Below are positions 1 through 5,878 of a DNA stretch of 30,064 nucleotides, in pieces. Source of the stretch: a virus; the IMG/VR virus record IMGVR_UViG_3300047557_002762, positions 1-30,064 of that record, one strand, 5' to 3'. A model generated the notes under the pieces. That model did not search any database. It had not been told where the DNA came from and was given only the letters and a program-made list of their open reading frames with translations. The position numbers were made by a program, and so were the translations under genes. Position 1 is the stretch's first letter. Each line of letters begins with the position of its first letter.

Positions 1-127
1 GAAACAGCCACAGGTGGTGCCAATCTACGACTCACAGGTGCTGACGCATCTACGGATGATGTAAAGTTTGCTGAAGGCACCAATATCAATATCACAAGAA
101 CAGATGCCAATGTTATAACCATTGGCA
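1..127. repeat. Terminal direct repeat, left copy (circular overlap)
   Basis: These 127 bases are identical to 29938-30064. The reading frame of the fibre gene that begins at 29779 continues without a break from base 1. The simplest reading is a circular assembly whose ends overlap by 127 bases, an odd number that suits a de Bruijn k-mer. A real short terminal repeat is less likely because it would cut through a fibre gene. Confidence 0.95.
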
Positions 128-756
128 CCACGGCCACAGTGGCCAACTCATTTTCTACTGTCAGTGCCAATGGCACAGCCATCGTGGCAGACAGTGAAAG
201 CGACACACTTACCCTATCACCTGGCACAGGTATCGCCATCGCTGGCAATGCTTCGTCAGATTCAATAACAATAACAAACTCTGGAGTCACTGGTCTCACA
301 GCAGGTTCTGGCATTACCATTAGCGGTGCTACTGGCAATGTCACCATAACGGCCACAGCCAACTTGGCAAACTATGTGACGACGGACACTACACAGACCA
401 TCACAGGTGATAAAACTTTTTCAGGCACTACCAGTCTTGAAACCTACAAAGAACAGGTCTATGCGGCTGGCAATCAAACCAACTACACCCCTGCGGCCAG
501 CGATGGTCCTGTCCATACACTCACAGCCACTGGCACGCTGACACTCAACGCACCCAGTGGAATGAGCACAGGTGGTAGCATAGTGTTGATCATACGCCAA
601 GATGGCACAGGTGGTCGCACATTGAGTGCCAACTCTGCTTACAAGTTTGCTGGTGGTCTCAAAACATTATCCACAGCAGCCAATGCCATTGATGTCGTCA
701 CTGTGTTCTATGATGGCACTAACTACCTGGCCAGCCTGACCAAAGGATACCAATAA
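1..756 (+). CDS. Tail fibre-like structural protein, 3' part (gene spans the contig junction)
   Basis: This is the 3' portion of a gene whose ATG is at 29779. Joined through the 127-base overlap it encodes about 304 residues. The frame is open from base 1, so a GTG start at 139 would be artificial. The sequence is rich in Thr, Ser, Gly and Ala with short alternating beta-type repeats (such as SGITISGATGNVTI), typical of phage fibres. A segment reading YVTTDTTQTITGDKTFSG precedes a C-terminal beta domain ending in KGYQ; this motif is common in phage fibre shafts. About 45 residues closely resemble part of the large fibre at 7189. The stop overlaps the start of the LamG gene by one base (TAATG). 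A virion adhesin role is inferred from composition and neighbours. Confidence 0.85.
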   Translation, partial: ETATGGANLRLTGADASTDDVKFAEGTNINITRTDANVITIGTTATVANSFSTVSANGTAIVADSESDTLTLSPGTGIAIAGNASSDSITITNSGVTGLTAGSGITISGATGNVTITATANLANYVTTDTTQTITGDKTFSGTTSLETYKEQVYAAGNQTNYTPAASDGPVHTLTATGTLTLNAPSGMSTGGSIVLIIRQDGTGGRTLSANSAYKFAGGLKTLSTAANAIDVVTVFYDGTNYLASLTKGYQ

Positions 757-1424
757 TGCCTTTTTTCCATTGGCATCAATCTCCAGGCGTAGAAGTGATA
801 GAGCCAGTGGGTGGTCCTACCATTGACACAGGCATATTCAAGTTTGGTGGTGGCAGCCTCAAGATAGACAGTGGTGAAAGCGTGATCTACACTATGACGG
901 ATCGTTCCTGGGGTGATTTTACCATTGAATGTTGGTTCTATCCTGTGTATAACACCAACTACACATCAAACTGGATAGTGCGTGTGGGCGAGTTAGGACT
1001 CAAACACTATGCCATCAACTCAACTTCTGGACAGTTCAGTATGGATGCTGATACCTTGGGCAGTGGCGAGCGTGTGATGGATGCTACCAACAATGGCCCT
1101 GACAGTTTTGCCTACGATACCTGGCATCACATCGCGATGAGTCGTCAAGGCAGTCAATGGCGATTATGGGTCAATGGCACAGGTGATGGACAAAACTATC
1201 TACCTGCCATCAGCAACAGCAGTGATTTTGACAGCACAGAAATAACCATTGGTGCCTTGGCAGATGGCACAGATGGAATAAATGGTTATATTGACGAGGT
1301 GCGAGTGAGCACCACTGCCAGATACACCAATGACAGTTTTATCACGGTGCCTACAGCGGCTTTCGTAAGAGACAGCACGACCTGGTTCCTGGCACACTAT
1401 GATACCAGTTTTAGAGAGGATTAG
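756..1424 (+). CDS. LamG / concanavalin A-like lectin protein (putative receptor-binding)
   Basis: This 222-residue protein has the hallmarks of the LamG/ConA-like jelly roll. They are FTIECWFYP at residues 55-63, WHHIAMSR at 123-130, WRLWVNGT at 135-142, ITIGA at 163-167 and GYIDEVRVS at 177-185. Such domains bind carbohydrates and in phages usually sit at fibre tips or on the capsid. The start codon overlaps the stop of the fibre gene, so translation is probably coupled. No signal peptide or catalytic glycosidase residues are evident. Recognition of a host surface glycan is the likely role. The fold is well supported; the ligand is unknown. Confidence 0.85.
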   Translation: MPFFHWHQSPGVEVIEPVGGPTIDTGIFKFGGGSLKIDSGESVIYTMTDRSWGDFTIECWFYPVYNTNYTSNWIVRVGELGLKHYAINSTSGQFSMDADTLGSGERVMDATNNGPDSFAYDTWHHIAMSRQGSQWRLWVNGTGDGQNYLPAISNSSDFDSTEITIGALADGTDGINGYIDEVRVSTTARYTNDSFITVPTAAFVRDSTTWFLAHYDTSFRED

Positions 1425-1427
1425 AAT

Positions 1428-1853
1428 ATGGCGTGGCCATCAACATTATCAAATACCTATGTAGGAAACTCATCCGCTTCAGTGGCGTCAAGCCGTTCTG
1501 AACTGGATGCGGCCATCGTGGCCATCAATGACATCATTGGCAGCAGAGGTGCTGTGAGTGGTGTAGCCAGTTTGGATTCCACCAGCAAAATACCCACCAA
1601 TCAGATACCCACAGAACTCATAACCAGTGGCAGCCAAGATCTCACATTGAGTCCAGGCAGCACCAGGGTAGCCATCAATGATATCTTGAATCTGGAACCA
1701 AGAACAGTGAGCCAACTCACAGCATTGAGCACACCTGTCACAGGTGACATAGCCTATTGTTCCAATGGCAATGCGGGCAATGCCTGTGTAGCGGTGTATT
1801 CAGTGGATGCGTGGAAGATAGTGAGCCTGGGAGGCAACATCAGTGCTACTTGA
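1428..1853 (+). CDS. Short fibre-like structural protein
   Basis: This 141-residue protein contains SRSELDAAIVAINDII at residues 21-36. The same pattern (SRPELYKIAVAINDIAN) occurs near the N-terminus of the fibre that starts at 29779, so it is probably a shared attachment module. The middle (DLTLSPGSTRVAINDILNLEPRT) and the C-terminal segment resemble small phage structural beta domains. It follows the LamG gene by three bases, and its end overlaps the GTG start of the next gene by 11 bases. A minor fibre or fibre-tip protein is the best guess. Confidence 0.6.
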   Translation: MAWPSTLSNTYVGNSSASVASSRSELDAAIVAINDIIGSRGAVSGVASLDSTSKIPTNQIPTELITSGSQDLTLSPGSTRVAINDILNLEPRTVSQLTALSTPVTGDIAYCSNGNAGNACVAVYSVDAWKIVSLGGNISAT

Positions 1854-2064
1854 TAGACTGGGTTTTTGTATAGAACCCATAAATCGTGTGGATAATCGCT
1901 GGCGTCTAATAGTCAGCACCCAGGACGGGGCAAAAACCATAGGTATTTTTAGCCGCGAAGAAATAAAGGCTTTTGCTGCCAAGTTAGAGGCAGAAGCCAC
2001 CACTTTACGGGTGACTTCGTGTGCGTTATTACACAAAACAAAAATGACCATAAACAATGAGTGA
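1843..2064 (+). CDS. Small hypothetical protein (GTG start)
   Basis: The 73-residue product starts at GTG 1843, inside the end of the previous gene. A Shine-Dalgarno sequence GGGAGG at 1829-1834 lies 8 bases upstream and decides the start. The protein has a beta-like N-terminal half (RWRLIVSTQDG) and a short amphipathic helix (SREEIKAFAAKLEAEATTL). No family is recognised. Its stop overlaps the holin-like gene by 8 bases, which suggests it is translated with the lysis module. Function unknown. Confidence 0.55.
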   Translation: MLLDRLGFCIEPINRVDNRWRLIVSTQDGAKTIGIFSREEIKAFAAKLEAEATTLRVTSCALLHKTKMTINNE

Positions 2065-2308
2065 TCTTGAACGCACAAACCTTGAAGCACACGCAGATCT
2101 CTGTGCTGAACGCTACAAACAACTGGCACAGGCCCTGGATTCAATGGATCAACGGCTGACCAAACTGGAAAACTCCATCCAGGACATACACACTATGCTG
2201 ATACAGCACCAGAATCAAAATCAGGATCGTTATCTGGGCTGGGCCGCAGTGATCATCACTGTGCTGTTGGGCACCACTGGCTGGTTGATCAATCGTTTAT
2301 TGGCGTGA
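2057..2308 (+). CDS. Holin-like membrane protein (XhlA-like architecture)
   Basis: The 83-residue protein has a charged, heptad-rich helix at about residues 15-55 and a single C-terminal membrane segment at about 60-78, starting LGWAAVIITVLLG. It ends with a short polar tail (NRLLA). This coiled-coil plus C-terminal membrane layout matches XhlA-type holin accessory proteins of many phages, which act in the cytoplasmic membrane during lysis. It is the last protein gene of the late transcript before the structured RNA and terminator, a usual place for lysis genes. No endolysin lies beside it. A spanin or other membrane role is possible. Confidence 0.6.
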   Translation: MSDLERTNLEAHADLCAERYKQLAQALDSMDQRLTKLENSIQDIHTMLIQHQNQNQDRYLGWAAVIITVLLGTTGWLINRLLA

Positions 2309-2328
2309 TCGCAGGTGCCTGATAAATA
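2300..2328 (+). promoter_or_regulatory. Candidate promoter for the structured RNA
   Basis: TTGGCG (2300-2305) and TAAATA (2323-2328) are separated by 17 bases. A start near 2335 would fall at the beginning of the closing helix of the structured RNA. The -35 box is weak, so the RNA may instead be made by processing of the late transcript. Confidence 0.35.
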
Positions 2329-2332
2329 CTTT

Positions 2333-2528
2333 GTGTGCGAGGCGGCCCCAATCCCCTAAAGTGCGAGGCTAAACGCAGTCTGGAGTAGGCAGACCACTCA
2401 TCGCTCCGCTTGAGCAAATGAGTTCTTCCAAAGTGTCTATGTGCCATAGATGTCCCTTTTACCTACTCGCTTCGCACACTCCTTCCTTCCGCAAAGTCAA
2501 ACGAGCCCTGCTGTAACAGGGCTTTTTT
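2333..2528 (+). ncRNA. Structured non-coding RNA with pseudoknot, ending in an intrinsic terminator
   Basis: No good reading frame fills this gap, but it folds strongly. Helix P1 pairs 2333-2343 with 2469-2479 (11 bp, one G-U). Hairpin A (2378-2382 with 2390-2394) has the 7-nt loop GAGUAGG, all of which can pair with CCUACUC at 2462-2468, directly adjacent to P1, giving a pseudoknot that could stack on P1. Hairpin B pairs 2396-2401 with 2418-2423 and, inside it, 2403-2406 with 2412-2415. Hairpin C pairs 2436-2441 with 2445-2450. The 9-nt word GUGCGAGGC occurs twice (2335-2343, 2361-2369), and either copy can pair with the same 3' strand. A pyrimidine-rich segment with CUCCUU (2479-2484) leads to the terminator. 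I do not recognise it as tRNA, tmRNA, RNase P RNA, 6S RNA or a hammerhead. Confidence 0.7.
2504..2528 (+). terminator. Rho-independent terminator (end of late transcript / ncRNA)
   Basis: A 7-bp stem, AGCCCTG (2504-2510) with CAGGGCT (2517-2523), has a 6-nt loop and a run of six T from 2523. It ends the late transcript that passes through the contig junction and forms the 3' end of the structured RNA. It also insulates the polymerase promoter that begins 14 bases later. Confidence 0.92.
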
Positions 2529-2541
2529 GTTGGCTAAACTG

Positions 2542-2570
2542 TTGCTATTCGCACGACTTGGCTATATAAT
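2542..2570 (+). promoter_or_regulatory. Sigma70-like promoter P1 (polymerase-like gene)
   Basis: TTGCTA (2542-2547), a 17-bp spacer and a perfect TATAAT (2565-2570) predict a start near 2577. That leaves a leader of about 26 bases before the ATG at 2603. It lies just after the terminator at 2504-2528. Confidence 0.85.
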
Positions 2571-2602
2571 GCTACACATTGGCACATCACAAAGGAAGAA
2601 CT

Positions 2603-3652
2603 ATGAACTATCAACCCGTATTCACTGACCCCAGGGTCCTGCGACGAGCCCAGGCTGTTTTGGATTTCCTCAACACCTGGATGGCCGCCACCGCCACACG
2701 ACGCATCAGCAGATCAGTGCTGTATCAGGCCTTTGGCAACACAGCAAGACCGCAGGGCCGTTGGTTCCTGGATCTGTGCTTGGAAAACACTGATCCACAC
2801 TGGAACTATCTCACTGGCAAATGTAAAGAGTATCGTGTGCGTGAAGGAGCCCGCCAACGCCTGTGCGAATTGCTGTGCCAGGATGCCCGCACCGTGACGG
2901 TAAGCACAGCACTACAGCAACAGATGGCGTCAGGTGAGTTTGAATACCAGCACAAGAACAACAGAGATTTCACTCCAGCACAGTTCCTACCGCGTGAAGT
3001 GCGTGAAAGCACCCTGGCCAATCACGGCTACCTATATCACTATGATATCAGATGTGCCGCACCCAGCCTGTTGCTCCAGCGAGCACAGCAACTTGAGCCA
3101 GGATTTACAGCACCGCACATACAGGCATTCTTGGACCAGCGTCACGCATTTAGAACACAGTTGGCTGCTCGTTGCGGTATCACTCACAGCGAGAGCAAAC
3201 GCATCATAACCGCGGTGTTCCTGGGAGCCAGGATCTTGCCGCACTGGCATCAAAATGCCATACTCACGCTGTTGGGCCACGACTATCAACGCTGTGTCGC
3301 TGTGGCACAGGATCCAGAATTCTGTGCCCTACGCACAGACATACGGCGTATGTGGAGTGTGCTGGCACAAGAGATACCCAGACACTGGATCACGGACCGT
3401 CGCGGACATCAACGACGACTGCCAGTGAGTGCTCGTGCCAAAGCCAAAAGGTATTTTGAACTGGAGCATCAGGTGGCACAGGTCATACGCAGGCACCTGC
3501 GTAAGGCCGCGGTGAGATGTCTGTGGCTACACGACGGATGGAGTTCAGATCAGGTCTGTGATCTGCGTGCGATCACACAGCGAGTGAGCACACGCACGGG
3601 TTTTGATTTGGTCATTGAGTGGAACAAGTATCACACGGAGGAGATCTCCTGA
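2603..3652 (+). CDS. Miniature palm-domain polymerase-like protein (T7 RNAP / Pol A superfamily motifs)
   Basis: The product has 349 residues. The ATG at 2603 is chosen because AAGGAAG lies 6-12 bases upstream; an in-frame TTG at 2579 lies at the predicted transcription start. Candidate palm motifs appear in the right order. Motif A is YDIRCAAPSLL with D148; motif B is THSESKRIITAVFLG at 194-208 with K199 and G208; motif C is LWLHDGWSSD at 307-316 with H310 and D311. Motif B resembles the T7 RNA polymerase segment around K631 (TRSVTKRSVMTLAYG), with Leu in place of the sugar-discriminating Tyr and His in place of the upstream Arg. No exonuclease, primase or helicase domain is visible, and it is far shorter than T7 RNAP (883 aa). 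It has its own promoter and terminator. It could be an RNA polymerase, DNA polymerase or primer synthase. The motif reading is fairly secure; the activity is inferred. Confidence 0.6.
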   Translation: MNYQPVFTDPRVLRRAQAVLDFLNTWMAATATRRISRSVLYQAFGNTARPQGRWFLDLCLENTDPHWNYLTGKCKEYRVREGARQRLCELLCQDARTVTVSTALQQQMASGEFEYQHKNNRDFTPAQFLPREVRESTLANHGYLYHYDIRCAAPSLLLQRAQQLEPGFTAPHIQAFLDQRHAFRTQLAARCGITHSESKRIITAVFLGARILPHWHQNAILTLLGHDYQRCVAVAQDPEFCALRTDIRRMWSVLAQEIPRHWITDRRGHQRRLPVSARAKAKRYFELEHQVAQVIRRHLRKAAVRCLWLHDGWSSDQVCDLRAITQRVSTRTGFDLVIEWNKYHTEEIS

Positions 3653-3661
3653 CGGAGATCT

Positions 3662-3697
3662 ATTGGACTCCGCTGACGCAGAGTCCAATGTGTTTTT
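3662..3697 (+). terminator. Rho-independent terminator after the polymerase-like gene
   Basis: A 9-bp stem, ATTGGACTC (3662-3670) with GAGTCCAAT (3681-3689), has a 10-nt loop and is followed by TTTTT at 3693-3697. It makes the polymerase-like gene a single-gene unit. A 10-bp palindrome GGAGATCTCC (3640-3649) lies just before the stop codon. Confidence 0.88.
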
Positions 3698-3793
3698 CAT
3701 CGTGATTATTAGATATTTTTCTTATTATCCATTATATTGCTACACAAGTCACCCTGACCCTGCGTTTTGGGCAAAAAAATCCACCAAATGCCC
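3698..3793. other. Non-coding AT-rich intergenic stretch
   Basis: No gene is supported here. The first 45 bases are strongly AT-rich (ATTATTAGATATTTTTC and similar), which could suit an unwinding region. A short inverted repeat, GGGCA (3769-3773) with TGCCC (3789-3793), abuts the -35 box of the next promoter and might be an operator. Both roles are guesses. Confidence 0.3.
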
Positions 3794-3822
3794 TTGATCT
3801 GTGTGCGAAGCATAAGTATAAT
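3794..3822 (+). promoter_or_regulatory. Sigma70-like promoter P2 (early three-gene cluster)
   Basis: TTGATC (3794-3799), a 17-bp spacer and a perfect TATAAT (3817-3822) give a start near 3829. The Shine-Dalgarno GGAGG at 3831-3835 and the ATG at 3844 follow. Confidence 0.85.
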
Positions 3823-3843
3823 AAAGCAATGGAGGAACTCACT

Positions 3844-4236
3844 ATGCCAAAGTTTGGCTATACAGAAATCATACCAATGGAACCCAGACCAGGACGCCGC
3901 TATGCCACGGACTACTATCGCCAGAATCCACAACAGCGTCGCAAAGTGGTCCAGCACATTGAACGGTCAATACGCACCGTGGAACAGCACGCCAGCGGAG
4001 AACCAGGCCTGCTGGACCAGCCGCTCAAGGACTTCCCCAAAGAAAATCGCCGCCAGCACTACAGCACCAGAGAGATTATGACCAATCTGCGTGACCAACT
4101 GGCCAAGGGACACGATGTGTGTAGTGGTATGCTGGGCCGCTGGAACCGTTTGCTCACTGAAGCAGGGCTGGAGATAGAAATGGTGCCAGAAGATGAACTG
4201 CCACCGCCCAATCAGTTTGGGAATCTTTTTTCGTGA
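3844..4236 (+). CDS. Early hypothetical protein, 130 aa
   Basis: The start is set at ATG 3844, with GGAGG at 3831-3835. The in-frame ATG at 3829 lies upstream of that Shine-Dalgarno and at the predicted transcription start. The protein is hydrophilic and mostly helical by eye, with Arg-rich segments (YYRQNPQQRRKVVQHIERS) and an acidic, proline-rich end (PEDELPPPNQFGNLFS). No family is recognised. It is first in a cluster of three overlapping genes under a strong early promoter, a usual place for host-takeover or replication accessory proteins. Nucleic-acid or protein binding is possible but unproven. Confidence 0.7.
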   Translation: MPKFGYTEIIPMEPRPGRRYATDYYRQNPQQRRKVVQHIERSIRTVEQHASGEPGLLDQPLKDFPKENRRQHYSTREIMTNLRDQLAKGHDVCSGMLGRWNRLLTEAGLEIEMVPEDELPPPNQFGNLFS

Positions 4237-4547
4237 CTGTGCCACGCCGTGGCGGGCGAGCCAAGGGACCATTTCCTGCTATGTGGAAGTCAGGGCCTGA
4301 TCCTGTGCGACACCAACAGCACATAGCCTGGCACAAGGCCCGTGCCCAAGCACATTTCCGTGGTGAGATCTGGAATCTCACTTTTGAGCAATGGGTAGAA
4401 CTCTGGGGGGACCGTTGGGACCTACGCGGCAGGCAAAGAGGTTGCCTGTGTATAGGCCGCCGTGACCCCACCCTGCCCTGGGACACCACCAACACCCAGT
4501 TGGTCACCCGTGAAGAGCACAACCGTAAGAACTGGAGAAAACTATGA
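4233..4547 (+). CDS. Early small protein, possibly a degenerate HNH-like DNA-binding protein
   Basis: The 104-residue product starts at GTG 4233 in a GTGA overlap with the previous stop; a GTG at 4239 is an alternative. The basic, tryptophan-rich sequence includes WNLTFEQWVELWGDRW and a C-terminal part reading RRDPTLPWDTTNTQLVTREE followed by HNRKNW. The pattern R-x-D, then P-W, N, L-V-T and E-H-N, is reminiscent of the C-terminal half of phage HNH or AP2-like modules. The first catalytic His and a zinc-binding Cys set are not visible. DNA binding is plausible; nuclease activity is doubtful. It overlaps the next gene by four bases. Confidence 0.6.
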   Translation: MTVPRRGGRAKGPFPAMWKSGPDPVRHQQHIAWHKARAQAHFRGEIWNLTFEQWVELWGDRWDLRGRQRGCLCIGRRDPTLPWDTTNTQLVTREEHNRKNWRKL

Positions 4548-4975
4548 CAAGCACCTGCCCTTGGCACAGCATCACACACAGCCTGGATCTTTGGCAACAC
4601 ATAGCAGAAATACAGAATCACTGGCAACGCACCACTGGTCAGCCCATAGAACGCAACAACCACGCCCTGTGGGCCGTGCTACACGGTATGAGCAATGAGG
4701 ACTGGGCAGGAGTATTGGCCACATTCCCCACCATCTGCGATCACTATGGTATTGATCTCACACCCAGCCAAGCAGAAGGTTATGAACTGGCCTTGACCAC
4801 ATTTGAAACTTACTGCGATGAACTGCGTCGTGCCTTGGATACCAACCGCGGCAAGATCAGGAACAAGCCCATACAGTGGCGTATGATTATGATCCTGCGT
4901 GAAGTGTATAACCAAATCTCTGGCACTTCAGACCGTGAGATCCAGCGTGAGTTTGAACGCAGACCCCTGTTGTAA
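4544..4975 (+). CDS. Early hypothetical protein, 143 aa
   Basis: The start overlaps the previous stop (ATGA at 4544-4547), and GGAG lies just upstream, so the gene is translationally coupled. The protein looks all-helical with many Trp, Glu and Arg residues, such as LWQHIAEIQNHWQRTTGQ near the N-terminus and EVYNQISGTSDREIQREFER near the C-terminus. No family, signal or membrane segment is recognised. It is last in the P2 cluster; the next promoter starts 26 bases after its stop. Function unknown. Confidence 0.7.
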   Translation: MTSTCPWHSITHSLDLWQHIAEIQNHWQRTTGQPIERNNHALWAVLHGMSNEDWAGVLATFPTICDHYGIDLTPSQAEGYELALTTFETYCDELRRALDTNRGKIRNKPIQWRMIMILREVYNQISGTSDREIQREFERRPLL

Positions 4976-4981
4976 AAACGC

Positions 4982-5024
4982 AACACCCTACGACCAGCAC
5001 TTGACAACAAATACACAGGGTGTT
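4982..5024 (+). promoter_or_regulatory. Inverted repeat overlapping promoter P3 (possible operator)
   Basis: AACACCCT (4982-4989) and AGGGTGTT (5017-5024) are perfect inverted copies 27 bases apart. They bracket the -35 box, and the right arm touches the first base of the -10 box. This suits an operator or a DNA loop. There is no T-run after it, so it is not a terminator. Confidence 0.5.
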
Positions 5025-5029
5025 ATACT
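5001..5029 (+). promoter_or_regulatory. Sigma70-like promoter P3
   Basis: A perfect TTGACA (5001-5006), a 17-bp spacer and TATACT (5024-5029) predict a start near 5036. The ATG at 5065 has GAAGGGA at 5051-5057 as its ribosome site. It is the strongest promoter by consensus in the window. Confidence 0.88.
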
Positions 5030-5064
5030 ACAACGACTATCAACAACGCTGAAGGGACAGCAAG

Positions 5065-5877
5065 ATGGCAAGCACACAACAACGACAGATCGTGGCCCGT
5101 TTGCGGCGTCAAACACAACAGGTCCAACAGGCCTGGCAACAGATCCAAAACACACCAGGACGAGTGCCTGACCGTTTGAGCAAGGTAGGCGTGTTCAATG
5201 TGGTGCTGGAAGCAGACCATTTGGGCAATGCCACACGCCTGCGTAGGCACAAAATACCAGTGGAGTTTGGTGACCATTGGTTGTATTGGTCAAGCCCCAG
5301 CCTGGGCACAGAATATCTGGCATTCCAACGCGAACACTACACACAAACACGCATCGTGTTGGAGCAGGACAGCATCAATCTCACTTACCACGCCTTTGAG
5401 CGATTGTGGCAACGCACAGGACGCGGTATTCCAGTCACGGAATACAAGATGAACCTGGGTCTGGGCAACATTGATCCTTGGTTGCGGCTGTGGTTGGGTG
5501 CGGTTGATTCGCCCCTGGCCAACCCTGGTGAGCAGGCCTGGCGTAGCGACATACCTTTGCCGTATCGTGGTGGCCTGTTGTTGGGTGATGTGAGGTTGGG
5601 TGAAGGCAATCTGGTTATGGACACCCAGGGCATCCAGTTCCATCACCGCTGTTTGAAGTTCTGTGCCAACACTTTTGTCAGTGAAGATCTACTCACTGAC
5701 AGCCAACGCCAGATCTATACAGCCGTGGTCCAGCGAGATTGGGACACAGCACAGGCCTTGGTCGCACGGCAGACTTGGGTGATCCAGTGCCAGGATCTTG
5801 TGACAGCACACCAAACCTATCAGCAAGAAATAGATGAACTGGCACAAAGCCTGGACCGTAGCGTGGAAAGGATCTGA
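5065..5877 (+). CDS. Early hypothetical protein, 270 aa
   Basis: The ATG at 5065 has GAAGGGA 7 bases upstream. The N-terminus is a basic, Gln-rich helix (residues 1-35). A mixed alpha/beta core contains YHAFERLWQRTG at 108-119, where H109, E112, R113 and R117 recall the His-x3-Arg-x3-Arg signature of some RNA-acting and toxin-like folds. The later part has a conserved-looking LPYRGGLLLGDVRLGEG segment and a Cys-containing stretch (CLKFCANTFVSEDLLTDSQ). The C-terminus is a long charged helix. No family is recognised with confidence. The strong promoter implies high early expression. RNase, inhibitor or host-takeover roles are possible, none proven. Confidence 0.75.
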   Translation: MASTQQRQIVARLRRQTQQVQQAWQQIQNTPGRVPDRLSKVGVFNVVLEADHLGNATRLRRHKIPVEFGDHWLYWSSPSLGTEYLAFQREHYTQTRIVLEQDSINLTYHAFERLWQRTGRGIPVTEYKMNLGLGNIDPWLRLWLGAVDSPLANPGEQAWRSDIPLPYRGGLLLGDVRLGEGNLVMDTQGIQFHHRCLKFCANTFVSEDLLTDSQRQIYTAVVQRDWDTAQALVARQTWVIQCQDLVTAHQTYQQEIDELAQSLDRSVERI

Positions 5878-5878
5878 T

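Noticed and set aside
1-127. Physical direct terminal repeats of the virion DNA
   Set aside because: The repeat cuts a fibre gene in mid-frame and has a length typical of assembly k-mers, so a circular assembly overlap explains it better.
2309-2530. tRNA, tmRNA, RNase P RNA or hammerhead ribozyme in the gap
   Set aside because: No cloverleaf, no tag reading frame, no conserved RNase P core words and no CUGAUGA...GAAA core are present. The nearest word, CTGATAA, does not fit the hammerhead core.
3603-3797. Open frame of 64 codons overlapping the end of the polymerase-like gene
   Set aside because: It runs through the intrinsic terminator and AT-rich gap, lacks a ribosome site and has no protein-like composition.
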